64,000 bases of DNA, taken from the NCBI GenBank assembly GCA_002163245.1, contig MAAL01000186.1:62001-126000 (forward strand). The letters run 5' to 3'. The position numbers and the translations under genes are program-made. Each line of letters opens with the position of its first letter. Position 1 is the stretch's first letter. Positions 51,774 to 60,255 of this stretch are shown here, in pieces. Origin of the DNA: Gammaproteobacteria bacterium 42_54_T18 (lineage in GTDB: Bacteria > Pseudomonadota > Gammaproteobacteria > Pseudomonadales > Ketobacteraceae). Under the pieces are notes generated by a model that saw only the letters and a list, made by a program, of their open reading frames with translations, ran no database searches and was not told the DNA's origin.

Positions 51774-52160
51774 ATGACTGAAGAAAATCAACAGCTCCCA
51801 GACCTAGAAATCTATGTTGAAGGTGGTGATATTGACGCGATGGTTACCTGGCTTCAAGCAGTATTTGAAGACCATAATATTAATAACCAGAACAAACAAG
51901 GTGCAAAACTCACCTGTAGTCACCAAAACGAAACGTTCCCCGTTGTTATTGTGAAAAATGCCGGTAGCACGGGATTTACCAGTATTTGGTTCGACACACG
52001 GTTACTTCCTTGGGAAGATGATTTGTCCTGTGCCAAGGCCGCCTACGAAGCCCTAGGAAAAACCGTTCGCTGTATCGAAAGTGTCTGGGTCAATGGTGAT
52101 GATCCAGATCGCTGGTTTGAATACTCCGCAGATGGCGAAAAAGTCATCAACTGGGGATAA
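51774..52160 (+). CDS. Conserved hypothetical protein
   Basis: 128 aa, acidic, no signal peptide or membrane helix. Visible features: an N-terminal LEIYVEGGDIDAMVTWLQAVF segment and a C-terminal VWVNGDDPDRWFEYSADGE. Similar small proteins occur in pseudomonads without known function. Follows rlmA by five bases and ends at a terminator, so it is the last gene of the dapE-rlmA transcript. Confidence 0.8.
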   Translation: MTEENQQLPDLEIYVEGGDIDAMVTWLQAVFEDHNINNQNKQGAKLTCSHQNETFPVVIVKNAGSTGFTSIWFDTRLLPWEDDLSCAKAAYEALGKTVRCIESVWVNGDDPDRWFEYSADGEKVINWG

Positions 52161-52200
52161 TAAAAAGGGCCATTGTTAGCGATAACAATGGCCCTTTTTA
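52161..52200. terminator. Bidirectional terminator, 18-bp perfect stem
   Basis: TAAAAAGGGCCATTGTTA and its exact complement around the loop GCGA, at the junction of convergent genes; the A- and T-tracts make it work in both directions. Confidence 0.94.
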
Positions 52201-52226
52201 TTTCGACAGCCCTACTTAGCCACCTA

Positions 52227-53084
52227 TTAACCACCCAATGGAGGACGTACCGGGGCAATTTCTTCAAACTCCCCCGCCACTCGCTGTGCTTTAGCCGCAA
52301 AACTCTTCATCATTTCTTCTGGAGAAAACATACCTGACTGCCATGTAGCAATGTGATCCAAACTATCAGCAACAGTATGATCACGAGTGTAGTTAATCAT
52401 CTCCTTACAACCAATCACTGCCAATGGTGAGTTCTTAGCAATATCCGCAGCGATTTCCATCACACCAGCCAACATAGACTCCTGATCAGGGAAAACTTTG
52501 TTAACTAACCCAGCCGCCTTTGCTTCCTCAGCAAACATCTTACGACCTGTGTACGCCAACTCTCGCACTAACCCTTGAGGAATCAAATGTGGTAAACGCT
52601 GCAACGTACCCACATCCGCCGTCATTCCCAACTCAGTTTCTTTAATAGTGAAAAATGCATCTTCAGTACAGTATCGGCAATCCGCTGCAGACACCATATC
52701 AACACCACCACCGATACAACCGCCTTGAATGGCTACCAAAACGGGTATTCTAACCTCTTCTAATGAGCTGAAAGTATCTTGTAACTGCAACACTGTACGA
52801 CGGAAGTTTTCCGCTGCACGAGCACGATCGCCAGAGAAATTAAGACTTTTCGGGTTAGAAAACACACTCACATCCATACCCGCGGTAAAATGCTTGCCTT
52901 GCGACGAGATAACAATAACCCGAGCCGCTGCTTCATTATCAATATCACGCACCGCAACAGGTAATTCCTGCCAAAACGCCACATTCATCGCGTTAAATGC
53001 ATCAGGCCTACTCAACTGAACGTGAGCAATTTGGTTTTCAATGGAAATCGTCAATGTTTCGTAAGTCGGAATTTCGTAGCTCAT
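52227..53084 (-). CDS. Crotonase-family, delta(3,5)-delta(2,4)-dienoyl-CoA isomerase-like
   Basis: 285 aa enoyl-CoA hydratase fold: oxyanion-hole segments HFTAGMDV (residues 65-72) and GGCIGGGVDM (121-130). The catalytic region IKETELGMTADVGTLQRLP places Glu149 and Asp157 eight residues apart, as Glu196/Asp204 in rat dienoyl-CoA isomerase (ECH1), and the downstream SRDH/ATW-type sequence (YTRDHTVADSLDHIATW) also matches ECH1. It would allow degradation of polyunsaturated or odd-position double-bond fatty acids. Single gene, convergent to the dap-rlmA transcript. Confidence 0.9.
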   Translation of the reverse strand: MSYEIPTYETLTISIENQIAHVQLSRPDAFNAMNVAFWQELPVAVRDIDNEAAARVIVISSQGKHFTAGMDVSVFSNPKSLNFSGDRARAAENFRRTVLQLQDTFSSLEEVRIPVLVAIQGGCIGGGVDMVSAADCRYCTEDAFFTIKETELGMTADVGTLQRLPHLIPQGLVRELAYTGRKMFAEEAKAAGLVNKVFPDQESMLAGVMEIAADIAKNSPLAVIGCKEMINYTRDHTVADSLDHIATWQSGMFSPEEMMKSFAAKAQRVAGEFEEIAPVRPPLGG

Positions 53085-53419
53085 TCAGGCCTCTGTATAC
53101 TCGTGTTTAGGAAGTTTGTTAAAGATATCTCGATTGTAGACGTCACACATTCTTAGACAAAGGGGTAAAAGTGCCAAATGCCATACAAAATTGTCAACGT
53201 CGATGTCACCTTGCTTTTCATCGCCACTCAATAACCCACAAAAATCAGTTTACAGTGCAAAATATAACTTCCCCGTTTGGGGGATATTCACTTTATAAAC
53301 AACTTAATAGCATGCTCTTCTTCAAAAGAATAATATAGCTTCGCAGTAAAAGCTGGGTTGCTATATTATTGCAGAACACCTTCTATAAAGGGCACTTATT
53401 GCTAGTTGCCAGAGAGACA
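53085..53419. other. Divergent intergenic region crotonase / sulfotransferase
   Basis: 335 bases with no gene. It contains an 11-base inverted repeat, AATAATATAGC at 53329-53339 and GCTATATTATT at 53360-53370, about 50 bases before the sulfotransferase start. It could be an operator or a leader hairpin. Confidence 0.5.
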
Positions 53420-54061
53420 ATGAACAAAGTTTTTATCATCGGCCTGCCCCGAACAGGCACCACGAGCATCAGTGTTGCCCTTTTGGAATACGGCTTTAAA
53501 GTAGCCCACACCGCCTATACCAAAAGGGCCTTTGAATTGGCAGACGTTATCTCTGATGCTCCTTGCTTTTCTGACTATCAGCAATTGGACCAACTGTTTC
53601 CAGGTTCTAAATTCATCTATTTAGATAGAGCTCTAGAGAAATGGATACCATCAATGCAGATGTTATTGAACAAAATGCTGGTCCCACTAGATCCCCAAAC
53701 CGGCTATTTTAATCCCATACTAAAACGCAGTTTTACCAAAACCTTTGGGCTATCGAGCGTTACAGACCCGCTAAACGATCAACACCTTACGTCCTGTTAT
53801 CTAGAGCATCAAAAAGATATTTTTACCTATTTTGATGGTCGCGATGATTTTTTAACGATCGATATCAGTGCAAGTAACAGTCTGAGCACACTATTAACGT
53901 TTTTGGATATCTCTACGCACAATCTCCCAATAGAGAAACGTCAATTTCCTAGACTCAATGTAGGAAAATTGGTAGATGGCTGGAAAGAGTTCAAGCATCC
54001 TAACAAGGTCAACCCCAACAGCGCAGGCGTGGAGCATAGAAAATTTTTTGACTACGAATAG
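53420..54061 (+). CDS. Sulfotransferase family protein
   Basis: 213 aa. The 5'-phosphosulfate loop is GLPRTGTTS at residues 8-16, and FIYLDRALEKWIPSM near residue 70-84 fits the 3'-phosphate binding strand and helix, where the usual Arg-Asp is LDRA. Pattern resembles the single-domain Sulfotransfer_4-like group: PAPS-dependent transfer of sulfate to an unknown acceptor. ATG 53420 follows AGAGAG; an in-frame TTG at 53369 is less likely. No PAPS or glycan genes are adjacent, so the substrate is unknown. It lies in a gene-poor stretch between two long non-coding regions. Confidence 0.82.
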   Translation: MNKVFIIGLPRTGTTSISVALLEYGFKVAHTAYTKRAFELADVISDAPCFSDYQQLDQLFPGSKFIYLDRALEKWIPSMQMLLNKMLVPLDPQTGYFNPILKRSFTKTFGLSSVTDPLNDQHLTSCYLEHQKDIFTYFDGRDDFLTIDISASNSLSTLLTFLDISTHNLPIEKRQFPRLNVGKLVDGWKEFKHPNKVNPNSAGVEHRKFFDYE

Positions 54062-54461
54062 CCAACTATAACCACAAATAACAGGCCTGGTACCCAAGAC
54101 CTACCAGAAGTATCTAAAACCCGCCAATGCCGGAAAATTCAAAATCGATAGGTTACCTTCGTGTTATTCCATAGGGGCGTTCTAATGCTTGCAGAGTATC
54201 CCAGTGCACTTTCGGCCTATCATGCTGCGACATTTGACCTTAATTTAGTTAAGCTTTAGATCATCTATATTCGTATTATTCGTATTATTCGTATTATTCG
54301 TATTTACGACCTATTCTAGATAGGTTACAAATAGAGGAATAAGACCTGTAAATACTATTTTTATGAGTAGAGTTTCTCCCATCTGGGAGCTTCCTCTGCA
54401 AATAATCTAATAAATTTTGAACAATCGTAGCCAATAAAAAGGTTTATAACACGGATTTCTA
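54062..54461. other. Intergenic region upstream of the Mrp operon
   Basis: 400 bases without a gene. Contains four tandem copies of a nine-base unit (separate entry) and a small hairpin CTCCCA-TC-TGGGAG at 54376-54389. The Mrp operon promoter should lie here but cannot be fixed by eye. Confidence 0.5.
54269..54304. repeat. Nine-base tandem repeat ATTCGTATT x4
   Basis: Four perfect copies in a row, 54269-54304, about 160 bases upstream of the first Mrp gene. Not coding. Confidence 0.95.
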
Positions 54462-54932
54462 ATGCGACATACTATCAATTTATTTCTGATGTTGGCGGCC
54501 TTCTGGCTGCTTAATTCAGGCCACTATTCCGTTCTTATGCTATCCCTTGGCTTGGGGTCCATTGTGCTTATTTTATTCATCGCGCACCGGATGGATGTGG
54601 TTGATCACGAATCTCAACCTGTGCATCTATCAACGAAACTCCCCAGTTACTTTTTCTGGCTTCTCAAGGAACTTATTCTCGCCAACATTTCTGTTGTAAA
54701 GCACATTTGGCTAGGCAATAGCTCTATATCACCGACCTTAACTACCGTTAAAGCAAGTCAAAAAACTGATGTTGGTAAAGTTATCTATGCTAATTCCATC
54801 ACCCTAACCCCCGGAACGATAGCTGTGGATCTAGTAGGTGACAAAATCATGGTTCACGCCTTGTTGGAAGAAAATATTCAAGCCTTAGAAACAGGTGAAA
54901 TGAATCGCAGAGTATGCCAGGTGGAAAACTAA
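54462..54932 (+). CDS. mrpE: Mrp-type Na+/H+ antiporter subunit E
   Basis: 156 aa with two N-terminal membrane helices (about 4-45), then FFWLLKELILANISVVKHIW and a soluble tail with NSITLTPGTIAVDL, the signature of MrpE/MnhE. Part of the hetero-oligomeric Mrp complex that exchanges Na+ or K+ for H+ at the inner membrane. First gene of the operon; stop and mrpF start share TAATG. Confidence 0.95.
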   Translation: MRHTINLFLMLAAFWLLNSGHYSVLMLSLGLGSIVLILFIAHRMDVVDHESQPVHLSTKLPSYFFWLLKELILANISVVKHIWLGNSSISPTLTTVKASQKTDVGKVIYANSITLTPGTIAVDLVGDKIMVHALLEENIQALETGEMNRRVCQVEN

Positions 54933-55219
54933 TGCTAATCGGGGCAACGCTAGCCATTCTTGTTGTTATGATTTTGGCAATCATACGAGGAATCATAGGG
55001 CCAACGCTCTATGACCGTATTTTAGCGGTCAATATGTTTGGCACCAAAACGGTACTTTTGATCGCGTTATTAGGTTTTGTCATGGGCCGTCCGGAATTTC
55101 TTGATATTGCCATTGTATATGCTCTTATCAATTTTATTAGTGTGGTGGGTGTATTGCGTTATTCAGATAGCTTCGCCTTTAAACAGCCTGCTGAAGAGAA
55201 CCAGCCGGAGGAGCCATAA
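54932..55219 (+). CDS. mrpF: Mrp-type antiporter subunit F
   Basis: 95 aa, three membrane helices, with RGIIGPTLYDRILAVNMFGTK, the typical MrpF loop. ATG 54932 is chosen (AGGTGG upstream and TAATG coupling) over an in-frame start at 54914. Coupled to mrpG by another TAATG. Confidence 0.94.
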   Translation: MLIGATLAILVVMILAIIRGIIGPTLYDRILAVNMFGTKTVLLIALLGFVMGRPEFLDIAIVYALINFISVVGVLRYSDSFAFKQPAEENQPEEP

Positions 55220-55563
55220 TGGACGTTGCCATCGAAATCATGAGTGCTATATGCTTATTAATTGGAAGCTTTTTATGTGTTTCTGGCGGTGTAGGGGTCT
55301 TACGTTTTCCTGACTTCTATACGCGAATGCATGCTGTTGGAGTCACCGATACGTTGGGTGCCGGTATGATTCTAATAGGGCTGATGCTCCAGAGCCAAGA
55401 CATCCTAGTCATCGCAAAGCTGGTTATGATCCTTCTGATGACGCTATTTATCAATCCAACAGCAAGCCATGCATTAGCTAAAGCAGCAATCCACAACGGT
55501 CTTAAGCCTGTTCTTGACAATAAAGAACGCAATAACACGGAGTCCGAATCATCGAGTCGCTAA
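55219..55563 (+). CDS. mrpG: Mrp-type antiporter subunit G
   Basis: 114 aa with three helices. GGVGVLRFPDFYTRMHAVGVTDTLG is the MrpG signature (positions about 24-48), and the tail NPTASHALAKAA is typical. The last codons overlap the probable start of the next gene. Confidence 0.95.
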   Translation: MDVAIEIMSAICLLIGSFLCVSGGVGVLRFPDFYTRMHAVGVTDTLGAGMILIGLMLQSQDILVIAKLVMILLMTLFINPTASHALAKAAIHNGLKPVLDNKERNNTESESSSR

Positions 55564-56564
55564 TTAACATCGTCTTATTGACTTTCCTTGTTGGTATTGC
55601 CATTGCCATTGTTTGGATGAAAGATCTGATCGCAGTGGTTATGTTGGCAGGTATTTACGGTCTGTTATCCGCGTGCTTTTTTGTTGCTATGGATGCTGTA
55701 GACGTAGCATTTACAGAAGCATCGGTGGGTGCAGGTATATCCACCTTACTCATGTTAGTAGCGATAACAATAACTGGGCGATCCGAGGAAACAACACGAC
55801 ATAAACCCGCGCTGGCATTCTTTGTGGTCGTCATTACCGGCGGTCTCTTGATCTATGGCACTATAGATATGCCCTATGTTGGCGCTGTAGACGCACCTAT
55901 TCAGATCCATGTTGCCCCTCGATATATTAATGGCTCAATGCAAGAGGTCGGTGTGCCGAATATAGTAACCTCTGTACTTGCAAGCTATAGAGGGTTCGAT
56001 ACTTTTGGCGAGGCAGTTGTCATCTTTACTGCAGGTATTGGGGTGCTGACACTTTTACCCCTGGCACGCAGTCGCAAGGACGATGATGCAATTGAATCAC
56101 TTAATGAATCAATGCATGAACAACACATGATTGTGCGAATCGTGACAAAAATGTTGATCCCCTTTATTTTATTATTTGCGCTCTATGTTCAGTTTCATGG
56201 GGATTACGGCCCTGGAGGCGGCTTTCAGGCGGGAGTAATCTTTGCTGCAGCCATTATTTTGTATGCAATGCTGTTCGGTTTGGCCACTGCTCGTCGAGTG
56301 ATCAATCAAACTTTTATTCAATTCATTGCCGCTTTTGGCGTTTTATTATATGGCAGTGTTGGCATAGTCTCTCTGTTGAATGGTGGTCATTTCCTTGATT
56401 ACAGCGTGTTATTGGCAGACCCCATCGCGGGGCAACACTTGGGTATACTACTGATCGAATTGGGTGTGGGCTGTACTGTTACATCAGTCATAGTTATCAT
56501 CTTTTTCCACTTTGCAGGTCACAAAGAGGACAAGCAAAACATGAAAAATGAGGGCGCGCGCTAA
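55551..56564 (+). CDS. mrpB: DUF4040 (MrpA C-terminal-type)-MrpB fusion subunit
   Basis: About 337 aa. Residues about 1-75 match the DUF4040/MbhD part of MrpA (DLIAVVMLAGIYGLLSA, then DAVDVAFTEASVGAGI), about 80-185 an MbhE-like part, and about 195-330 MrpB (GDYGPGGGFQAGVIFAAA, NGGHFLDY). The antiporter-type NuoL domain of MrpA is absent here and is supplied by separate genes. No ATG or GTG fits the N-terminus: TTG 55578 has no ribosome site and would cut off the first helix, while ATC 55551 (or ATC 55548) lies eight bases after GGAG and restores the usual start xESLINIVLL. Coupled to mrpC by TAATG. Confidence 0.85.
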   Translation: MESLINIVLLTFLVGIAIAIVWMKDLIAVVMLAGIYGLLSACFFVAMDAVDVAFTEASVGAGISTLLMLVAITITGRSEETTRHKPALAFFVVVITGGLLIYGTIDMPYVGAVDAPIQIHVAPRYINGSMQEVGVPNIVTSVLASYRGFDTFGEAVVIFTAGIGVLTLLPLARSRKDDDAIESLNESMHEQHMIVRIVTKMLIPFILLFALYVQFHGDYGPGGGFQAGVIFAAAIILYAMLFGLATARRVINQTFIQFIAAFGVLLYGSVGIVSLLNGGHFLDYSVLLADPIAGQHLGILLIELGVGCTVTSVIVIIFFHFAGHKEDKQNMKNEGAR

Positions 56565-56917
56565 TGGTGATAGGACTCTATAATTACTGGGTTGTGGTTG
56601 TGTTAATGATGATAGGTTTTTACATCGTTATTGCTCACGGCAACCTTATAAAGAAAATCGTTGGTCTGACCATATTCCAAACCTCGGTTTTTATTTTCTA
56701 TATCAGTATGGCCAAAATTGATGGTGGCACAGCCCCCATATTGGCCGATGGGATTGAGCGATACTCGAATCCTTTACCGCATGTTTTAATTCTCACAGCT
56801 ATTGTAGTTGGCATTGCGACAACAGCCCTGGCTCTTGCTCTGACGGTACGCATAAAAGAAGCCTATGGAAGCATTGAAGAAGAGCACATTCAAAAGAAGG
56901 ACAATCAAGCGTGTTAA
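56564..56917 (+). CDS. mrpC: Mrp-type antiporter subunit C (NuoK-like)
   Basis: 117 aa, three helices, homologous in family to NuoK. GLTIFQTSVFIFYISMAKIDGG and PLPHVLILTAIVVGIATTALALAL are the MrpC landmarks. Overlaps the next gene by seven bases. Confidence 0.95.
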   Translation: MVIGLYNYWVVVVLMMIGFYIVIAHGNLIKKIVGLTIFQTSVFIFYISMAKIDGGTAPILADGIERYSNPLPHVLILTAIVVGIATTALALALTVRIKEAYGSIEEEHIQKKDNQAC

Positions 56918-58389
56918 CGCACCTACCTATTCTACAAGTAATTGTGCCGCTCCTGGCGGCGCCGCTGTGCTTATTCCTTAGACGATCATCCCTGGCTTGG
57001 TTATTTTCCCTGATCGTTAGTACTTTGGCATTTGTGATTAGCATCCTGTTGTTACAACAGGTCATGGCTTCTGGCACACTCGTCTATGAGTTGGGTGGCT
57101 GGGATGCACCCTGGGGTATTGAATATCGAATCGACGAGCTTAATGCATTCCTGTTGTTGATTATTACAGCAATTAGTACCGTTGTATTAATCGCTGCTCA
57201 AACCAGCATAGGCAAAGAAATACCCAAAGAAAGGCATACACTTTTTTATACGTTATACCTGCTATCACTGGCCGGTATGCTTGGCATAGTGGCTACGGGG
57301 GATGCCTTTAATGTTTTTGTTTTCTTAGAAATATCCTCGCTGTCCGCCTACGCGTTAATTGCCTTGGGTGAAGACAGACGAGCCCTTTGGGCCTCTTTTC
57401 AATATTTGATTATGGGGACTATCGGTGCGACCTTTATTTTGATTGGCATTGGTCTGATGTACCAGATGACAGGTACCTTAAATATGGATGACCTGTCCAG
57501 GCGCTTACCCGAAGTGGCACAAACACGAACTGTCTTTGTCTCATTTGCCTTTGTAATTGTTGGAATCTGTTTAAAATTAGCTCTGTTTCCCCTTCATTTA
57601 TGGCTGCCTAATGCTTACACCTACGCTCCATCAATAGTGACCGCCTTTTTTGCCGCAACGGCGACAAAGGTAGCGATTTATTTACTTATTCGCTTTACCT
57701 TTTCAATATTTGGCCTCTCATTCTCCTTCACTACTTTACCCTTACAGATTCTATTCATGGTCCTTGGGTTGTCGGGGATTTTTGTAGCGTCAACAGCCGC
57801 AATCTATCAAACAAATGTCAAAACTCTTTTTGCTTACTCGAGTATCGCTCAAATTGGTTACATGATCGTTGGATTTAGTGTTAGCACCGTAACCGGTTTA
57901 ACGGCGACGTTATTACATGTGTTTAATCATGCGTTGATGAAGGGCGCGCTTTTCTTAGCGCTAGGTGCGGTAATGTACCGTATTGGCAGTGTTAAACTCA
58001 GCCAGTTTCAAGGGCTTGGCCGCCAAATGCCTCTCACCATGGCGGCTATTGTGATCGGTGGTTTAAGCTTAATCGGAGTGCCACTAACGGTTGGTTTTGT
58101 TAGTAAGTGGTATTTACTCATGTCGCTGATTGAACAAGGCTGGTGGCCTGTTGCGGTGCTTGTCGTACTAGGTTCGTTATTGGCGGTCGTTTACGTATGG
58201 CGGATCGTTGAGATCGCCTATTTTAAACCGCAATTAGTCGGTAGAGAAACCATAAAAGAAGCCCCCCTGTCTTTTCTGATCCCCATTTGGATTCTAGTAA
58301 TGGCCAATATCTATTTCGGCATCGATACTCGACTTAGTGTTCAGGTGGCGCAAGCAGCGGCTCAGGGTTTATTTGGAGTGAGCCCATGA
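56911..58389 (+). CDS. mrpD: Mrp-type antiporter subunit D
   Basis: 492 aa with about 14 helices, homologous to the proton-pumping NuoM/N subunits of complex I. The helix-5 Glu is in FVFLEISSLSAYAL, the coupling Lys in LKLALFPLHLWLP and a second Lys in ATATKVAIYLL; all are retained, so it should be active in ion translocation. Starts at GTG 56911. Overlaps the next gene by four bases. Confidence 0.96.
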   Translation: MLTHLPILQVIVPLLAAPLCLFLRRSSLAWLFSLIVSTLAFVISILLLQQVMASGTLVYELGGWDAPWGIEYRIDELNAFLLLIITAISTVVLIAAQTSIGKEIPKERHTLFYTLYLLSLAGMLGIVATGDAFNVFVFLEISSLSAYALIALGEDRRALWASFQYLIMGTIGATFILIGIGLMYQMTGTLNMDDLSRRLPEVAQTRTVFVSFAFVIVGICLKLALFPLHLWLPNAYTYAPSIVTAFFAATATKVAIYLLIRFTFSIFGLSFSFTTLPLQILFMVLGLSGIFVASTAAIYQTNVKTLFAYSSIAQIGYMIVGFSVSTVTGLTATLLHVFNHALMKGALFLALGAVMYRIGSVKLSQFQGLGRQMPLTMAAIVIGGLSLIGVPLTVGFVSKWYLLMSLIEQGWWPVAVLVVLGSLLAVVYVWRIVEIAYFKPQLVGRETIKEAPLSFLIPIWILVMANIYFGIDTRLSVQVAQAAAQGLFGVSP

Positions 58390-59900
58390 ACCTTTCATTG
58401 GAGTGGATGCTACAGCTAAGCATCATATTGCCAATATTAGCAACGCTAGCCATTGTAGCAACGGGGCGTAACCCCAACCTTCGTGAAGCCGTCACTATAA
58501 GTGCCTGCTTAATGCTTTTCTATTGTGAAATTAATTTATATCAAGGTCTCATTGACGGGGAGACAATCAGTGTTTTTTGGTGGGAGCTTTTACCCGGATT
58601 ACAGCTAAACTTTGCCATTGAGCCTCTGGGAATGCTTTTTGCTCTGATTGCTAGTTTTCTCTGGTTAATTACAACGATTTACGCAATAGGCTACATGCGT
58701 AACCACCAGGAAGTAAATCAAACACGCTTTTATGCATGTTTTGCCATCGCCATTAGTGCGGTGATGGGAATCGCATTCTCAGCTAATCTGTTCACACTGT
58801 TTATTTTTTACGAAGTGTTGACGTTATCCACCTACCCTTTGGTGACTCACGCCGGAACCGAGGATGCGAAAAAGGGCGGCCGGATTTATCTTGGTATTTT
58901 ACTCAGCACGTCTATCGTGTTTTTTCTGCTCGCTATCGTCAGCACCTGGTTTGTGGCGGGTACGTTAGACTTCAAACCTGGTGGTGTTTTTGATTCTAAC
59001 GTTGACAAAACGCTTGTGGGTGTGATCCTTGTTCTCTTTATCTTTGGTATTGGTAAAGCTGCTATCATGCCTTTCCATCGTTGGCTACCTGCCGCTATGG
59101 TCGCACCAACACCTGTAAGTGCATTGTTACATGCTGTGGCAGTAGTAAAAGCCGGGGTGTTTACTGTGCTAAAGGTGTGCGTGTTTATTTTTGGGCTCGA
59201 TTTATTGTCGGTACTGCCAAGCACTCAGTTTTTACTTTACTTGGCGGGAGCATCAGTGCTTTTGGCCTCAATCGTTGCTATGCGACAAGATAATTTAAAA
59301 GCAAGGCTTGCATATTCAACAATAAGTCAACTCGGCTATGTCACCATTGGTGCATTGCTGGCAACCTCATCAGGTGTTATTGGCAGTTCAATGCATATTG
59401 CGATGCATGCTTTTGGTAAAATCACGTTGTTTTTCTGTGCTGGCGCTATTTTAGTTGCAGCACACAAGTCAAAAATAAGTGAAATGCGCGGCCTTGGACT
59501 GCAAATGCCGATCACCATGGCAGCTTTTTTTATTGCGAGTCTCAGTATTATCGGTGTTCCACCCGCAGGTGGCACTTGGAGTAAATGGTTTTTGTTAATG
59601 GGGACCATAGAAACAGAGCAATGGGCTCTGATGATGGTGCTTATGATGAGTTCTTTACTCAACATCGCCTACCTATTACCGATACCGATACGTGCTTTTT
59701 TCCCCAACCTGTTAGCTAACGATAAGCTAGGTATAGAAGAAACTTTACCAAAGTTTCAAATACAAGAAGCTCCCCTACCATCACTCATTGCGATATGTAT
59801 CACTACGCTGGGTTGCCTAATCCTCTTTATCTATCCACAACCCTTATATGAATTATCGACAGCCATTCTAGAGTACCCAGGATCAACTCATGGAAAATGA
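58386..59900 (+). CDS. Second MrpD/NuoL-type antiporter subunit
   Basis: 504 aa, about 14 helices. Helix-5 Glu in LFIFYEVLTLSTYPL, coupling Lys in GKAAIMPFHRWLPAAM and a further one in AVAVVKAGVF. NuoL/M-like without a DUF4040 tail, which in this operon sits on the MrpB protein. It probably takes the role of an MrpA- or second MrpD-type translocator. ATGA start overlap with mrpD; its end overlaps the next gene by 11 bases. Confidence 0.94.
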   Translation: MNLSLEWMLQLSIILPILATLAIVATGRNPNLREAVTISACLMLFYCEINLYQGLIDGETISVFWWELLPGLQLNFAIEPLGMLFALIASFLWLITTIYAIGYMRNHQEVNQTRFYACFAIAISAVMGIAFSANLFTLFIFYEVLTLSTYPLVTHAGTEDAKKGGRIYLGILLSTSIVFFLLAIVSTWFVAGTLDFKPGGVFDSNVDKTLVGVILVLFIFGIGKAAIMPFHRWLPAAMVAPTPVSALLHAVAVVKAGVFTVLKVCVFIFGLDLLSVLPSTQFLLYLAGASVLLASIVAMRQDNLKARLAYSTISQLGYVTIGALLATSSGVIGSSMHIAMHAFGKITLFFCAGAILVAAHKSKISEMRGLGLQMPITMAAFFIASLSIIGVPPAGGTWSKWFLLMGTIETEQWALMMVLMMSSLLNIAYLLPIPIRAFFPNLLANDKLGIEETLPKFQIQEAPLPSLIAICITTLGCLILFIYPQPLYELSTAILEYPGSTHGK

Positions 59901-60255
59901 GAAACAATACTTTTTTGACAATCCCCAAAATATAAAACGACTTCTAAATTGCTTTTACGGAATTTGTGCAATTCTGGTTGTTCTGGATTTTGTGATCCAT
60001 CGCCATGTAGCACATAGCTGGGAAAGTCTATGGGGTTTCTATCCTATCTATGGTTTTGTCGGTTGCGTCGTCCTTGTACTTGTTGCTACCTGGATGCGTA
60101 CTTTTCTTATGCGAGACGAAGACTACTATGATTCCAAAGTAGATTGTACTGAAGGAAGTGACCATAAGGGAAAGCTGGATGCTAATGAGAAGCTTAATGG
60201 CGAATTATCACAAAAGAATAAACCGAATTTAGGAGGTCACGATGTGGATGCTTGA
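59890..60255 (+). CDS. Small extra membrane protein in Mrp operon
   Basis: 121 aa. Two membrane helices (about residues 20-38 and 53-71) joined by a short loop FVIHRHVAHSWESLWG with three His, followed after the second helix by an acidic LMRDEDYYD and a hydrophilic tail of about 40 residues rich in Lys, Asp and Asn. It is not one of the standard Mrp subunits (A-G). Start and stop both overlap the neighbours, so it is translationally coupled and very likely a complex partner or assembly factor. No function is assigned. Confidence 0.88.
   Translation: MENEKQYFFDNPQNIKRLLNCFYGICAILVVLDFVIHRHVAHSWESLWGFYPIYGFVGCVVLVLVATWMRTFLMRDEDYYDSKVDCTEGSDHKGKLDANEKLNGELSQKNKPNLGGHDVDA

Noticed and set aside
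59336-59665. Minus-strand open frame opposite the second MrpD-type gene
   Set aside because: Shadow frame of a conserved membrane protein, Pro/Ile-rich without any motif.
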